64,000 bases of DNA, from positions 1,302,001 through 1,366,000 of the forward strand of contig NZ_AQXT01000002.1 in the NCBI RefSeq assembly GCF_000376805.1. The letters are read 5' to 3'. Made by a program: the position numbers and the translations under genes. This stretch comes from Henriciella marina DSM 19595. Its GTDB lineage: Bacteria > Pseudomonadota > Alphaproteobacteria > Caulobacterales > Hyphomonadaceae. Position 1 is the stretch's first letter; every line of letters begins with the position of its first letter. Below are positions 44,977 to 52,463 of this stretch, in pieces. Below the pieces are notes generated by a model. The model did not search any database and was not told where the DNA came from. It saw nothing but the letters and a program-made list of their open reading frames with translations.

Positions 44977-45723
44977 TCAGTCGTGACCGATGTAACCAAG
45001 TGTTGAGGCACGCTGGATGGCTCTCGCCTTGCCCGCAACGCCAAGCTTGGTCGCGCTATTGGTGATGTGAAAGCGCACGGTCGGCACCGAGATGTGCATG
45101 ATTGTCGCAATCTCCGCGTCGGTCTTGCCAGCCGACGCCCATTTCAGACACTGGATTTCGCGGCGAGTGAGATAGACTGCAGGCCCCTGAGGCCCAAGCG
45201 CGCGCGCATCCTGATAGGTCGCAATGAATTTCAGCGCCAGCGCATGAAGGTGTTCCGCCTCGGCCGCGAAAGCGCTTCTGAGATTGATCGCTTCGGCTGA
45301 AGCCCACACGACTGCACCAATTGCACCCCCGGGCAAGTGAACCGGAGATATAATCGCTGCGCCAATGTTTGCCTGTTCATACTGCTTCGGGTCGGTCGCT
45401 GCCACGAGCGCATCGTTGCGCCGCCAGCTCAAAACCTCTCCCCCGGAATAGTAAAAAGGCTCGGCGCATGTGCGCGTCGCATGCACCAGTGTGGAGCGAA
45501 GCGCGAACATCCTGTCCTTCCAGTATTCAAGCTCGGGATCGATCCATCGGAAAATTGTCTCTGCAAAAGGACGGCCTTCGGCATCGCACATGGGCTGCGG
45601 GCTGCTGATATCTGCGCTCACCGCAACATAAGGCAAGCCTATCCGCTTGCCGGCTTCGGCGACGGTATCGGCAAGGTCGAGCAGGTTCTGCTCAAGCGGC
45701 TGGGAGGATAATGTATCGGGCAT
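44977..45723 (-). CDS. LuxR-type transcription regulator
   Basis: The 248-residue regulator has an N-terminal alpha/beta sensor-like domain (about 170 residues with SWRRNDALVAATDPKQYEQA and a GAIGAVVWASAE strand pair) and a C-terminal LuxR/GerE helix-turn-helix (LTRREIQCLKWASAGKTDAE, then IATIMHISVPTVRFHI). The domain order is as in LuxR receptors, but I cannot identify the ligand; an acyl-homoserine lactone or an acyl-CoA-related signal are both possible. The start at 45723 has AGG eight bases upstream; a 17-residue longer form is possible. It is divergent from the acyl-CoA dehydrogenase gene over about 100 bp, so it likely controls that gene. Confidence 0.85.
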   Translation of the reverse strand: MPDTLSSQPLEQNLLDLADTVAEAGKRIGLPYVAVSADISSPQPMCDAEGRPFAETIFRWIDPELEYWKDRMFALRSTLVHATRTCAEPFYYSGGEVLSWRRNDALVAATDPKQYEQANIGAAIISPVHLPGGAIGAVVWASAEAINLRSAFAAEAEHLHALALKFIATYQDARALGPQGPAVYLTRREIQCLKWASAGKTDAEIATIMHISVPTVRFHITNSATKLGVAGKARAIQRASTLGYIGHD

Positions 45724-45826
45724 TTTCTGACCTATTATTACTATCAGCTTGTCCCCCCGCATTGTTTTCTGCAAGCTTACCGCAGAGACAAGCCGTCACC
45801 GGTCATAAAAAAAGAGGGCATAAGGG

Positions 45827-47029
45827 ATGAAGCTGGCACTGGAAAAGAAACACGAGCTCTTCCGTGAGGAAGTGCGCACATTCCTGAAAGAGAACCTGCC
45901 GCCGGAGCTCGCCGAGGCAGGCCGCCTGACGACCAGCTCCTTCAGCGAGCCGCAGCATAATCTTCCCTGGCTCAAGATTCTCAATGAGAAAGGCTGGGCC
46001 GCGCCGCATTGGCCGAAGGAATACGGCGGCACCGGTTGGGATGAGATGCAGAAATACATCTTCGCGTCCGAATGCGCCAAGGCTGGCACGCCGCCGCTCT
46101 CACCGATGGGCCTTCAGATGGTTGGTCCCTGCATCATGGGTTACGGCACCGAGGAGCAGAAAGCCTATTACCTGCCGCGCATCCTTCGCGGCGAAGACTA
46201 CTGGTGCCAAGGCTATTCAGAACCGGGGTCAGGCTCTGACCTTGCAAGCCTTCAGATGCGTGCTGTTTCTGATGGCGACGATTACGTTCTGAACGGATCG
46301 AAAATCTGGACGACGCAGGCCCATCACGCCAACAAGATGTTCTGCCTTGTCCGCACCTCCACCGACGGCAAGCTGCAACAGGGGATCACCTTCCTTCTGC
46401 TCGACATGAAAACGCCCGGCATCCGCGTTGAGCCGATCATCACCATGGCTGGCGAGCATGAAGTGAACCAGGTTTTCTTTGACGATGTCCGCGTGCCGAA
46501 ATCGGGCCGACTCGGGGACGAAAATGATGGCTGGACGGTCGCCAAATACCTGCTCGAATTCGAGCGGGGCGGTGGATCTTCGGCGGGTATCGAGGCGGCA
46601 CTCGAACGCATCCGGGTCATGGCCCATGCCGAAGCCGGCTCAGACGGCAAATCGCTCGCAAGCGATCCGGCCTTCATGCGCCGTTTCTCGGACACGAAGA
46701 TTGCCCTCGAAGCCATCACCGTGACCGAACAGCGCGTAGCCTCGGCCCTCGCTGGCGGCCAGAACCCCGGCGCCGCTTCCTCAATGTTGAAAACCGCGCG
46801 CACCGAAATGCTGCAACGTATTGATACGCTCGGCATTGAGACGGCCGGTCTTTATGGCAATGTCGATCAGATGGGCGCACGCCAGCCCGGCTCCAACGTA
46901 GAGCCAGTTGGTCCGGCCCACAGCCTCACCGCCATGCCGCGTTATCTCAACAACCGGGCCGCCTCGATCTATGGCGGGTCGAATGAGGTGCAAAGAAACG
47001 TGATGGCAAAGCTGCTTCTGAGCCTGTAG
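45827..47029 (+). CDS. Acyl-CoA dehydrogenase
   Basis: This 400-residue flavoprotein shows the family pattern: FAD/substrate loop CQGYSEPGSGSDLASLQ, the middle beta domain with NGSKIWTTQAHHANKMF, and the C-terminal four-helix bundle ending ASIYGGSNEVQRNVMAKLLL. It introduces a 2,3-double bond into an acyl-CoA, passing electrons to ETF. The position next to an acyl-CoA ligase, a LuxR regulator and a TonB receptor suggests one uptake-and-degradation unit for an acid that is scavenged from outside (inference). Subfamily (straight-chain, branched or steroid side chain) is not fixed by sequence reading. Confidence 0.93.
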   Translation: MKLALEKKHELFREEVRTFLKENLPPELAEAGRLTTSSFSEPQHNLPWLKILNEKGWAAPHWPKEYGGTGWDEMQKYIFASECAKAGTPPLSPMGLQMVGPCIMGYGTEEQKAYYLPRILRGEDYWCQGYSEPGSGSDLASLQMRAVSDGDDYVLNGSKIWTTQAHHANKMFCLVRTSTDGKLQQGITFLLLDMKTPGIRVEPIITMAGEHEVNQVFFDDVRVPKSGRLGDENDGWTVAKYLLEFERGGGSSAGIEAALERIRVMAHAEAGSDGKSLASDPAFMRRFSDTKIALEAITVTEQRVASALAGGQNPGAASSMLKTARTEMLQRIDTLGIETAGLYGNVDQMGARQPGSNVEPVGPAHSLTAMPRYLNNRAASIYGGSNEVQRNVMAKLLLSL

Positions 47030-47095
47030 CGACTGTTGCGGATCTGCATCCCCTGTCACTTTCGATAGCTTGTTTTGGCATGCCGGTTTGGCGAC

Positions 47096-47149
47096 CCTCC
47101 CTGGACAAAACAACTGGCAAAAAGCCGGTACCCCAGGGAGGAAAATTTG
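47096..47149 (+). promoter_or_regulatory. Nested hairpin covering the Shine-Dalgarno of a TonB receptor gene
   Basis: CCTCCCTGG (47096-47104) is perfectly complementary to CCAGGGAGG (47133-47141), which contains the GGGAGG ribosome-binding site of the gene starting at TTG 47147. Inside the 28-nt loop a second hairpin, ACTGGC/GCCGGT (47113-47118 with 47124-47129, one G-U pair) around five A, stacks close to it. The structure would hide the ribosome-binding site, so translation is likely controlled at this point. Confidence 0.6.
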
Positions 47150-49765
47150 ATCCATCGCGCCACACTACGTCACACCCTCATCTCGACGACAGCCATCGCA
47201 CTCGGTGCCGGACTGTCGCCTGCTTTCGCGCAGGAGGCTCCAGCAAATGAGCCCGCAGCGTCCACTCCGGCTCCAGCAGCCGAAGAAGGCCAGCGCCGCC
47301 TGACCTCGATCCAGGTCACAGCCCAGCGCCGCGAGGAGTCCGTTCTCGACGTTCCAATGTCCATTCAGGCGTTCGGTGAGGACCAGCTGGCTGACCTCCG
47401 CGTCAACAGCGTTGACGACCTTCAGTCCGTAATCCCGAGCTTCACGGTCTCACAATCCTATCAGGGGGTGCCGACTTACACGCTGCGCGGCATCGGCTTC
47501 AACACGATCAACGTTTCGGCCACATCTACCGTCGGCACCTATGTCGATGAAGTCGCCTATCCCTTCCCGTTCATGAATTCGGGACCCGTCTTCGACGTGA
47601 ACCGTGTTGAGGTCCTCAAAGGTCCGCAAGGCACATTGTTCGGCCGGAATACGACCGCGGGCCTGATCAACGTTGTGACGAACAAGCCAGGTGACGAGTT
47701 TGAAGGCCGCGTCGCGCTCGATGTCGGCAACTATGACACCGTCAATTATGAGGGGATGATCAACATCCCGATCTCCGACACACTGCAGGCCCGCTTCGCT
47801 GCGCGCCACGAAGGCAGTGACGAAGGCTGGCAAAAATCTGACCTCACCGGCCAGGACCGTGGGACGATCGACAAGACAGGATACCGCGCCGCCCTCGCCT
47901 GGCAGCCAACGAGCAATCTCGACGTGGACCTCTCCTGGAATGGCTGGACAAATAAGTCGGACTCGATTGGCGGGCAGGCCATCGGACTTACCCCGGCGAC
48001 CAACCCCTTCAGCCCGTTTGCCGGCGGCGCTGCCGGGGCCAACGCGCCGGGCGTCGTCGACTATGTCGTCAACAACAACCCCAATAGCGCCGAAACCGCT
48101 GAGTGGGCCCCGACCTCTGCACGCGCGAGCACCCAGTTTGGCATCACAGGTTTTGATGGCCCACTGGAAGAAGACTCGACCTTCAACGCTTACAAGCTCG
48201 GCATCGACTGGGGCCTCGACAATGGTCTGCGGATCGTCTCGCTGACGGGCTACAACCAGCTCGAACGCGAAGCACTTCTCGACTGGTCCGGTGCCCCGGC
48301 AGCAATCCTGCTTCAGGACATCGATGCGGAAATCGATTCGTTCAGCCAGGAACTTCGCCTCGAAGGCTCAAACGAGCAGTTCGACTGGATGGTCGGCGCT
48401 TATTACAGCAAAGATGAGATTACCGACTCCAACCAGACGCTGCTGCGCGACAACGCCAACAGCAACTTCATCAGCGGTGTGGCGACCGGTCTTGCCTATG
48501 ATACCGCCAATACGCTTGCGCTTCTGAACGGCGTGCCGGTTAGCGCCCTGCCGCCTGCCCTGATCGCGCAGACCCAGGCCTTTATTGCCGGACTCAACGT
48601 CGATCCTGAGACGGGCCGTCCCTACTCTCCGGCAGAGCTCATCGGTTCGTTCCAGAAGTACCGCGACATTGGCGAATTTGAATCAACCAGCGCGAGCATC
48701 TTTGCAAATGCGAACTGGCGCCTGACCCCGGAGTGGGAACTCATCACGGGCGTCCGCTACACTGAAGACAATCAGGAGTATGTGGGGTGTTCAGCAGACA
48801 TCGACGGATCGATGCAGCCGAACGTCAACGTCTTCAACCGGTTCTTCTTCGTGAACTTCTATCCGAACGTCACGCAGCCTCCGGCGCCGCTTCTTGAAAA
48901 TGGCTGCAACACTTACAGCAATATCACGAACGAATTCGGTCCCGTCGTGAGCGATCTTACGGAAGACAATGTCTCCTGGCGGGTCGTGGCCAACTATACA
49001 CCGGACCGGTTCCAGGACCTCCTCCTCTTCGCCTCGGTCTCCAAGGGCTACAAATCGGCCGCAACGCCGGTCAACGCAGCTTCCAAGGCGGAACAGAACT
49101 TCCCGGCCACGCAGGAAAGCCTGCTGGCCTATGAAGTCGGCATGAAGGCTGGTCTGCTTGACGGACGGATGCAGGCGAACGCCGCGCTCTTCTACTATGA
49201 CTACACCGACAAGCAGGGTGCGCAGTTCTTCCCGGACCCGATCTATACGGCGCTCTCACAGCTCCAGAACGCGCCTGAGGCAGAGGCCTACGGTCTCGAT
49301 GCCGAGGTGACCTGGCTCCTGACCGATGAGCTCACCGCGATTGGTGGCCTCACCCTGCTCAATACCGAGTATGCCAGCTTCGAGACGTTCGACTTTGCTG
49401 GTCTTCCAACGAATGTTGAGGGCGATCCTTTCCTCTACAGCCCGGAAACCGCTGCAAGCCTGACCTTCCTTTATGATCGTCCGCTGAATAATGGCCTCGG
49501 CTTCCAGGCTGCCCTCAATGGACGCTGGCAGAGCGACTCGACCGCTGGCGACCCGGACAATGAGCTCTACGACATTGATGGCTATGGTCTGCTCAATGGC
49601 TCGATCGGGCTCTACTCGATGGACAATGGCTGGGAGTTCTCGATCTGGGGCAAGAACCTCACGGACGAGTATTACTGGCAGCAGATCACATCGAATGCGA
49701 ACGTGATCATGCGCTTTGCCGGTCGTCCGCGGACTTATGGTGCGACAATTTCCTACCGCTACTAA
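47147..49765 (+). CDS. TonB-dependent outer-membrane receptor
   Basis: The 872-residue receptor has a signal peptide (RHTLISTTAIALGAGLSPAF, cleaved near AQ-EA), an Ala/Pro-rich spacer, a plug (TSIQVTAQRREESVLDVPMS, then RVEVLKGPQGTLFGRNTTAG) and a beta-barrel ending GATISYRY. TTG at 47147 is chosen because GGAGG lies exactly five bases upstream; a longer in-frame reading begins at 47075 but lacks any signal-peptide logic. The ribosome-binding site is part of a hairpin. It follows the acyl-CoA dehydrogenase gene by 117 bp and may bring in the substrate of that pathway. A terminator lies after the stop. Confidence 0.92.
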   Translation: MIHRATLRHTLISTTAIALGAGLSPAFAQEAPANEPAASTPAPAAEEGQRRLTSIQVTAQRREESVLDVPMSIQAFGEDQLADLRVNSVDDLQSVIPSFTVSQSYQGVPTYTLRGIGFNTINVSATSTVGTYVDEVAYPFPFMNSGPVFDVNRVEVLKGPQGTLFGRNTTAGLINVVTNKPGDEFEGRVALDVGNYDTVNYEGMINIPISDTLQARFAARHEGSDEGWQKSDLTGQDRGTIDKTGYRAALAWQPTSNLDVDLSWNGWTNKSDSIGGQAIGLTPATNPFSPFAGGAAGANAPGVVDYVVNNNPNSAETAEWAPTSARASTQFGITGFDGPLEEDSTFNAYKLGIDWGLDNGLRIVSLTGYNQLEREALLDWSGAPAAILLQDIDAEIDSFSQELRLEGSNEQFDWMVGAYYSKDEITDSNQTLLRDNANSNFISGVATGLAYDTANTLALLNGVPVSALPPALIAQTQAFIAGLNVDPETGRPYSPAELIGSFQKYRDIGEFESTSASIFANANWRLTPEWELITGVRYTEDNQEYVGCSADIDGSMQPNVNVFNRFFFVNFYPNVTQPPAPLLENGCNTYSNITNEFGPVVSDLTEDNVSWRVVANYTPDRFQDLLLFASVSKGYKSAATPVNAASKAEQNFPATQESLLAYEVGMKAGLLDGRMQANAALFYYDYTDKQGAQFFPDPIYTALSQLQNAPEAEAYGLDAEVTWLLTDELTAIGGLTLLNTEYASFETFDFAGLPTNVEGDPFLYSPETAASLTFLYDRPLNNGLGFQAALNGRWQSDSTAGDPDNELYDIDGYGLLNGSIGLYSMDNGWEFSIWGKNLTDEYYWQQITSNANVIMRFAGRPRTYGATISYRY

Positions 49766-49787
49766 GCGCGTTTAGTCTGAAAATGAG

Positions 49788-49820
49788 AACGGGACCGGCC
49801 TCAAACCGGTCCCGTTTTGT
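49788..49820 (+). terminator. Intrinsic terminator after the TonB receptor gene
   Basis: A perfect 11-bp stem (49788-49798 with 49806-49816) with a 7-nt loop is followed by a T-rich tract (TTTTGTCTTG counting from the stem end). It lies 23 bases after the stop codon. Confidence 0.85.
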
Positions 49821-49885
49821 CTTGTGTGAAGGAAGACGATGCCTGCACTGCAGAGCAGTGCGGTCATCACAGTTCACGAAGTTGG

Positions 49886-50134
49886 CTAGTGCTGCACTTC
49901 GGCGCGCGACCGCGCCGAAAGCATGCGCTTGGTCATGCTGGCGCGTATTGAATCGCTCATTTCGGACGCGGCATCTTCAATCGCATCCGCCTCGCAAGCA
50001 TTCGCAAGCAGGACGAGTGCCTCGCTTAAAAGCAGCATCGACGTCGCGCGGTCGCTCTCACTATCGGGTAAATCGACCCGGTGATCCTCGATGTTCAGAA
50101 GGACAGCTTCGCCATCCGATATTACAAGTTTCAA
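49886..50134 (-). CDS. Small unknown protein (82 aa)
   Basis: This is a short acidic, helical protein without signal peptide or cysteine-rich motif: a beta-like start (KLVISDGEAVLLNIEDHRVD) followed by a predicted helix (SMLLLSEALVLLANACEADA) and a Ser/Arg-rich tail. I do not recognise a family. GGGAGG lies eight bases before a TTG at 50134, which I take as the start; a GTG at 50143 sits too close to that site. It is the only gene in the stretch between a TonB receptor and an MFS gene. A real but uncharacterised small gene is likely, not certain. Confidence 0.5.
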   Translation of the reverse strand: MKLVISDGEAVLLNIEDHRVDLPDSESDRATSMLLLSEALVLLANACEADAIEDAASEMSDSIRASMTKRMLSARSRAEVQH

Positions 50135-50220
50135 GGTCCCCACCTCCCTTTAAGCGATCAGACTAACCTCTGATTTTCATCGGAGTCCAGACCCCTCCCC
50201 TACAAGGCGACCAACCACCT

Positions 50221-51522
50221 CTAGGCCGGCCGGCTCGCCTTCGTTGCCCGCGCTGCATCACGGCGATAATTACGCGCCGACATCAGGAGGCAGCCGATAC
50301 TCGCTGCGTTAAACAGAAGTATCACCTGAAGCGCGCTTGCGAGCGGCCGTTCGGTCCCGGATGAGGCGAACCAGTCACTCAGCAGACCTGCAATCCACGG
50401 GCCACAGCCAATGCCGATCAGCGTCAGGCAGAACAGCATGAAGGCGGAGGCAAAGCTACGCATGCGGAGCATCACCAGCTCCTGAGAGGCCGTATAGGCA
50501 ATCGAAGCATAGATGAGACCCACGAAGCTCGGCACGACATTCCAGGCATAGGCCCCCCAGACCGTATCCGCGCGCAGGAACATCCAGGCAAACGGCAGCG
50601 CGATCGCTGCGCAGGCTGCGATGATAAGCGGGCGCCAGCGAAGATCATGCTTCGACAGCCGGTCGCAGACCGCGCCGATAACAACAGCCCCAATGCTGCC
50701 TATACCGCCAATCAGCAGGCCGAGCGGCAGGGCGACATCGCCTGGCGACAGGTCATAGGTCCGCTGCAGGAGGCTTGAGGTGAAAACAAGGAAGGCGTTC
50801 GCCGATATGCAGATCAAGAGGCACCCGGCGAGCAGCCAGAGATAGGATGTCTGACCGAAGATGAAACGCAGCGTCTCGCCAAGGCTGGGTGCGTCGCCAT
50901 CATCGATCGTCGCATCAGACCCGCCCCGGACTGGCTCTTTGAGGGTGAACCTGACAATGAGCGCCAGTAAGAGGCCCGGTACACCCGCCGCGAAGAACGC
51001 GACCCGCCAGCCATAAAGCTCATAGATGAACCCGCCCAGCGCAAAACCAGCGAGAATCCCAAGACCGATGCCGGTGGTATAGATGCCTAGCGCCGTCGCG
51101 CGCTGTTGCGGCGGATAGAGGTCTGCGATCATTGAGGTCGCGGGCGGCGTGCCGCCAGCTTCGCCAACACCGACGCCCATCCGCGCAAAGAGAAGATGCC
51201 AGTATGTCTGGGCAATCCCCGATAGCGCGGTCATGCCGGACCAGATGGTGAGCGCCAGCGCGATGATGTTTCTCCGGTTGCCTCGGTCAGCCCACATCGC
51301 CACAGGAATGCCGAGCGTCGCATAGAAAGCGGCAAATGCGATCCCGGTCAGCATGCCAAGCTGGCTATCGCGAAGCCCAAGCTCAAGCTTGATCGGCTCC
51401 AGCAGGATGACGAGGATCTGCCGATCCACATGGTTGAATGTATAGACAAGCGTCAGGACAGCGAGGACCCAAGCGCGGCCCGGCACGGTAGGAATGGTCG
51501 AGGTCTGGGTCTGCTGGGTCAT
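50221..51522 (-). CDS. MFS transporter (spinster-like)
   Basis: The 433-residue protein has 12 hydrophobic helices, the MFS motif A in the first half (AMWADRGNRRNII) and the FARMGVGVGEAGGTPPATSM segment typical of spinster-like transporters of alphaproteobacterial catabolic clusters. TM1 contains TFNHVDRQILVILLEPIK. It probably imports an organic acid or lipid-like compound. It starts two bases after the stop of an alpha/beta hydrolase gene, within a presumed operon. Confidence 0.9.
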   Translation of the reverse strand: MTQQTQTSTIPTVPGRAWVLAVLTLVYTFNHVDRQILVILLEPIKLELGLRDSQLGMLTGIAFAAFYATLGIPVAMWADRGNRRNIIALALTIWSGMTALSGIAQTYWHLLFARMGVGVGEAGGTPPATSMIADLYPPQQRATALGIYTTGIGLGILAGFALGGFIYELYGWRVAFFAAGVPGLLLALIVRFTLKEPVRGGSDATIDDGDAPSLGETLRFIFGQTSYLWLLAGCLLICISANAFLVFTSSLLQRTYDLSPGDVALPLGLLIGGIGSIGAVVIGAVCDRLSKHDLRWRPLIIAACAAIALPFAWMFLRADTVWGAYAWNVVPSFVGLIYASIAYTASQELVMLRMRSFASAFMLFCLTLIGIGCGPWIAGLLSDWFASSGTERPLASALQVILLFNAASIGCLLMSARNYRRDAARATKASRPA

Positions 51523-51524
51523 GA

Positions 51525-52382
51525 CTATGTCTCCAGTCGTTCGAGAAAGTCGGAAATTGCATCGATCGCGATCGGCTCATCGAGCAGAGGCGCGTGGCCG
51601 CGCTGAGGCACTGTGAAGAGACGCGCATCAGGATGGCGCCGGACCATGCGCTTTGCTGTGCCTTTTGAAAGAATATCGGACGTCTCGCCCCGGACGATCA
51701 GCATGGGGTGAGACTTCAGGGCGCCGAAGACCCGCCACATCGCGAATTTGGTCATCAGACCGGCTTTCGCTTCACCGAGCGACCTTGTGATCTCGGGGTC
51801 ATAGTCGGCGACGACTTTCCCGTCGTCGGTCTCTCGCCAGGTGCGCCTGGCAAATTCCATCCAGTCGTCAGCCTCGAAGTCCGGAAATGCTTCAGACTGG
51901 GCCGCCTTTACCTTTTCCGCCGCGGCCTGCCAGCTGTCCACGGGCTGCGGGTCCTGGGAGTAAGACGCGATCCGGCGAAGGCCTGCCGGGTTCACCACAG
52001 GCCCGACATCGTTGAGCACCAGTCCACCGATACGCTCAGGCGACATGCGCGCCATGATCATGGCCATCAGCCCGCCCATCGACGTGCCGATCAGAGCCAT
52101 CTTTGAGAGCTCAAGCTTGTCGGCGAGCGCGAACATGTCCTGCGCGTAGATCTGCGGCGAATACGTTTCTGGTTTGTCTGCGCGCTGCGACCGCCCCCGC
52201 CCGCGCACATCGACCGCAATAAACCGGTAGCGGTCGCCCAGTCTCGAAATCATAGGCTCGAAGTCCTTATGATTTCGCGTCAGCCCATGCATGCAGAGCA
52301 CAGTTAGCTCAGCAGTTTCAGGCCCATAGGATCTGGCGAACAGATCAAGTCCGTCAGCGGATGTATAATGAATGTCGGTCAA
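51525..52382 (-). CDS. Alpha/beta-fold hydrolase
   Basis: This 285-residue enzyme has the oxyanion segment CMHGLTRNHKDFEP, the DVRGRGRSQRADKPETY loop, the nucleophile elbow GTSMGG (complete here, unlike the fusion protein at 35.3-36.6 kb), and a C-terminal His in PQRGHAPLLDEP. It likely cleaves an ester or a C-C bond of a small molecule. The start is uncertain: TTG at 52382 follows the receptor terminator directly and gives the normal family N-terminus (TDIHYTSADGLDLFARSYG), whereas the ATG at 52445 would lie within the terminator stem. Only a weak Shine-Dalgarno is visible. It is followed by the MFS gene. Confidence 0.88.
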   Translation of the reverse strand: MTDIHYTSADGLDLFARSYGPETAELTVLCMHGLTRNHKDFEPMISRLGDRYRFIAVDVRGRGRSQRADKPETYSPQIYAQDMFALADKLELSKMALIGTSMGGLMAMIMARMSPERIGGLVLNDVGPVVNPAGLRRIASYSQDPQPVDSWQAAAEKVKAAQSEAFPDFEADDWMEFARRTWRETDDGKVVADYDPEITRSLGEAKAGLMTKFAMWRVFGALKSHPMLIVRGETSDILSKGTAKRMVRRHPDARLFTVPQRGHAPLLDEPIAIDAISDFLERLET

Positions 52383-52398
52383 TGTTCTGCCCGGCCTC

Positions 52399-52443
52399 AA
52401 AAAACGGGGTGCGGCAACGTCTCGAAGACGCGGGCCGCACCCC
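52399..52443 (-). terminator. Intrinsic terminator of the TonB receptor gene at 52.5-54.8 kb
   Basis: GGGGTGCGGC (52406-52415) pairs perfectly with GCCGCACCCC (52434-52443); within the loop CGTCT (52418-52422) pairs with AGACG (52426-52430). On the - strand the stem is followed by GTTTTTTG. It lies just after the receptor stop and before the hydrolase gene. Confidence 0.9.
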
Positions 52444-52463
52444 ATGGGAGGAATGATGACAAG

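Noticed and set aside
52383-52445. ATG at 52445 as the start of the alpha/beta hydrolase
   Set aside because: It would place the N-terminus inside the terminator stem of the upstream receptor gene and adds residues not seen in the family; the TTG at 52382 fits better.
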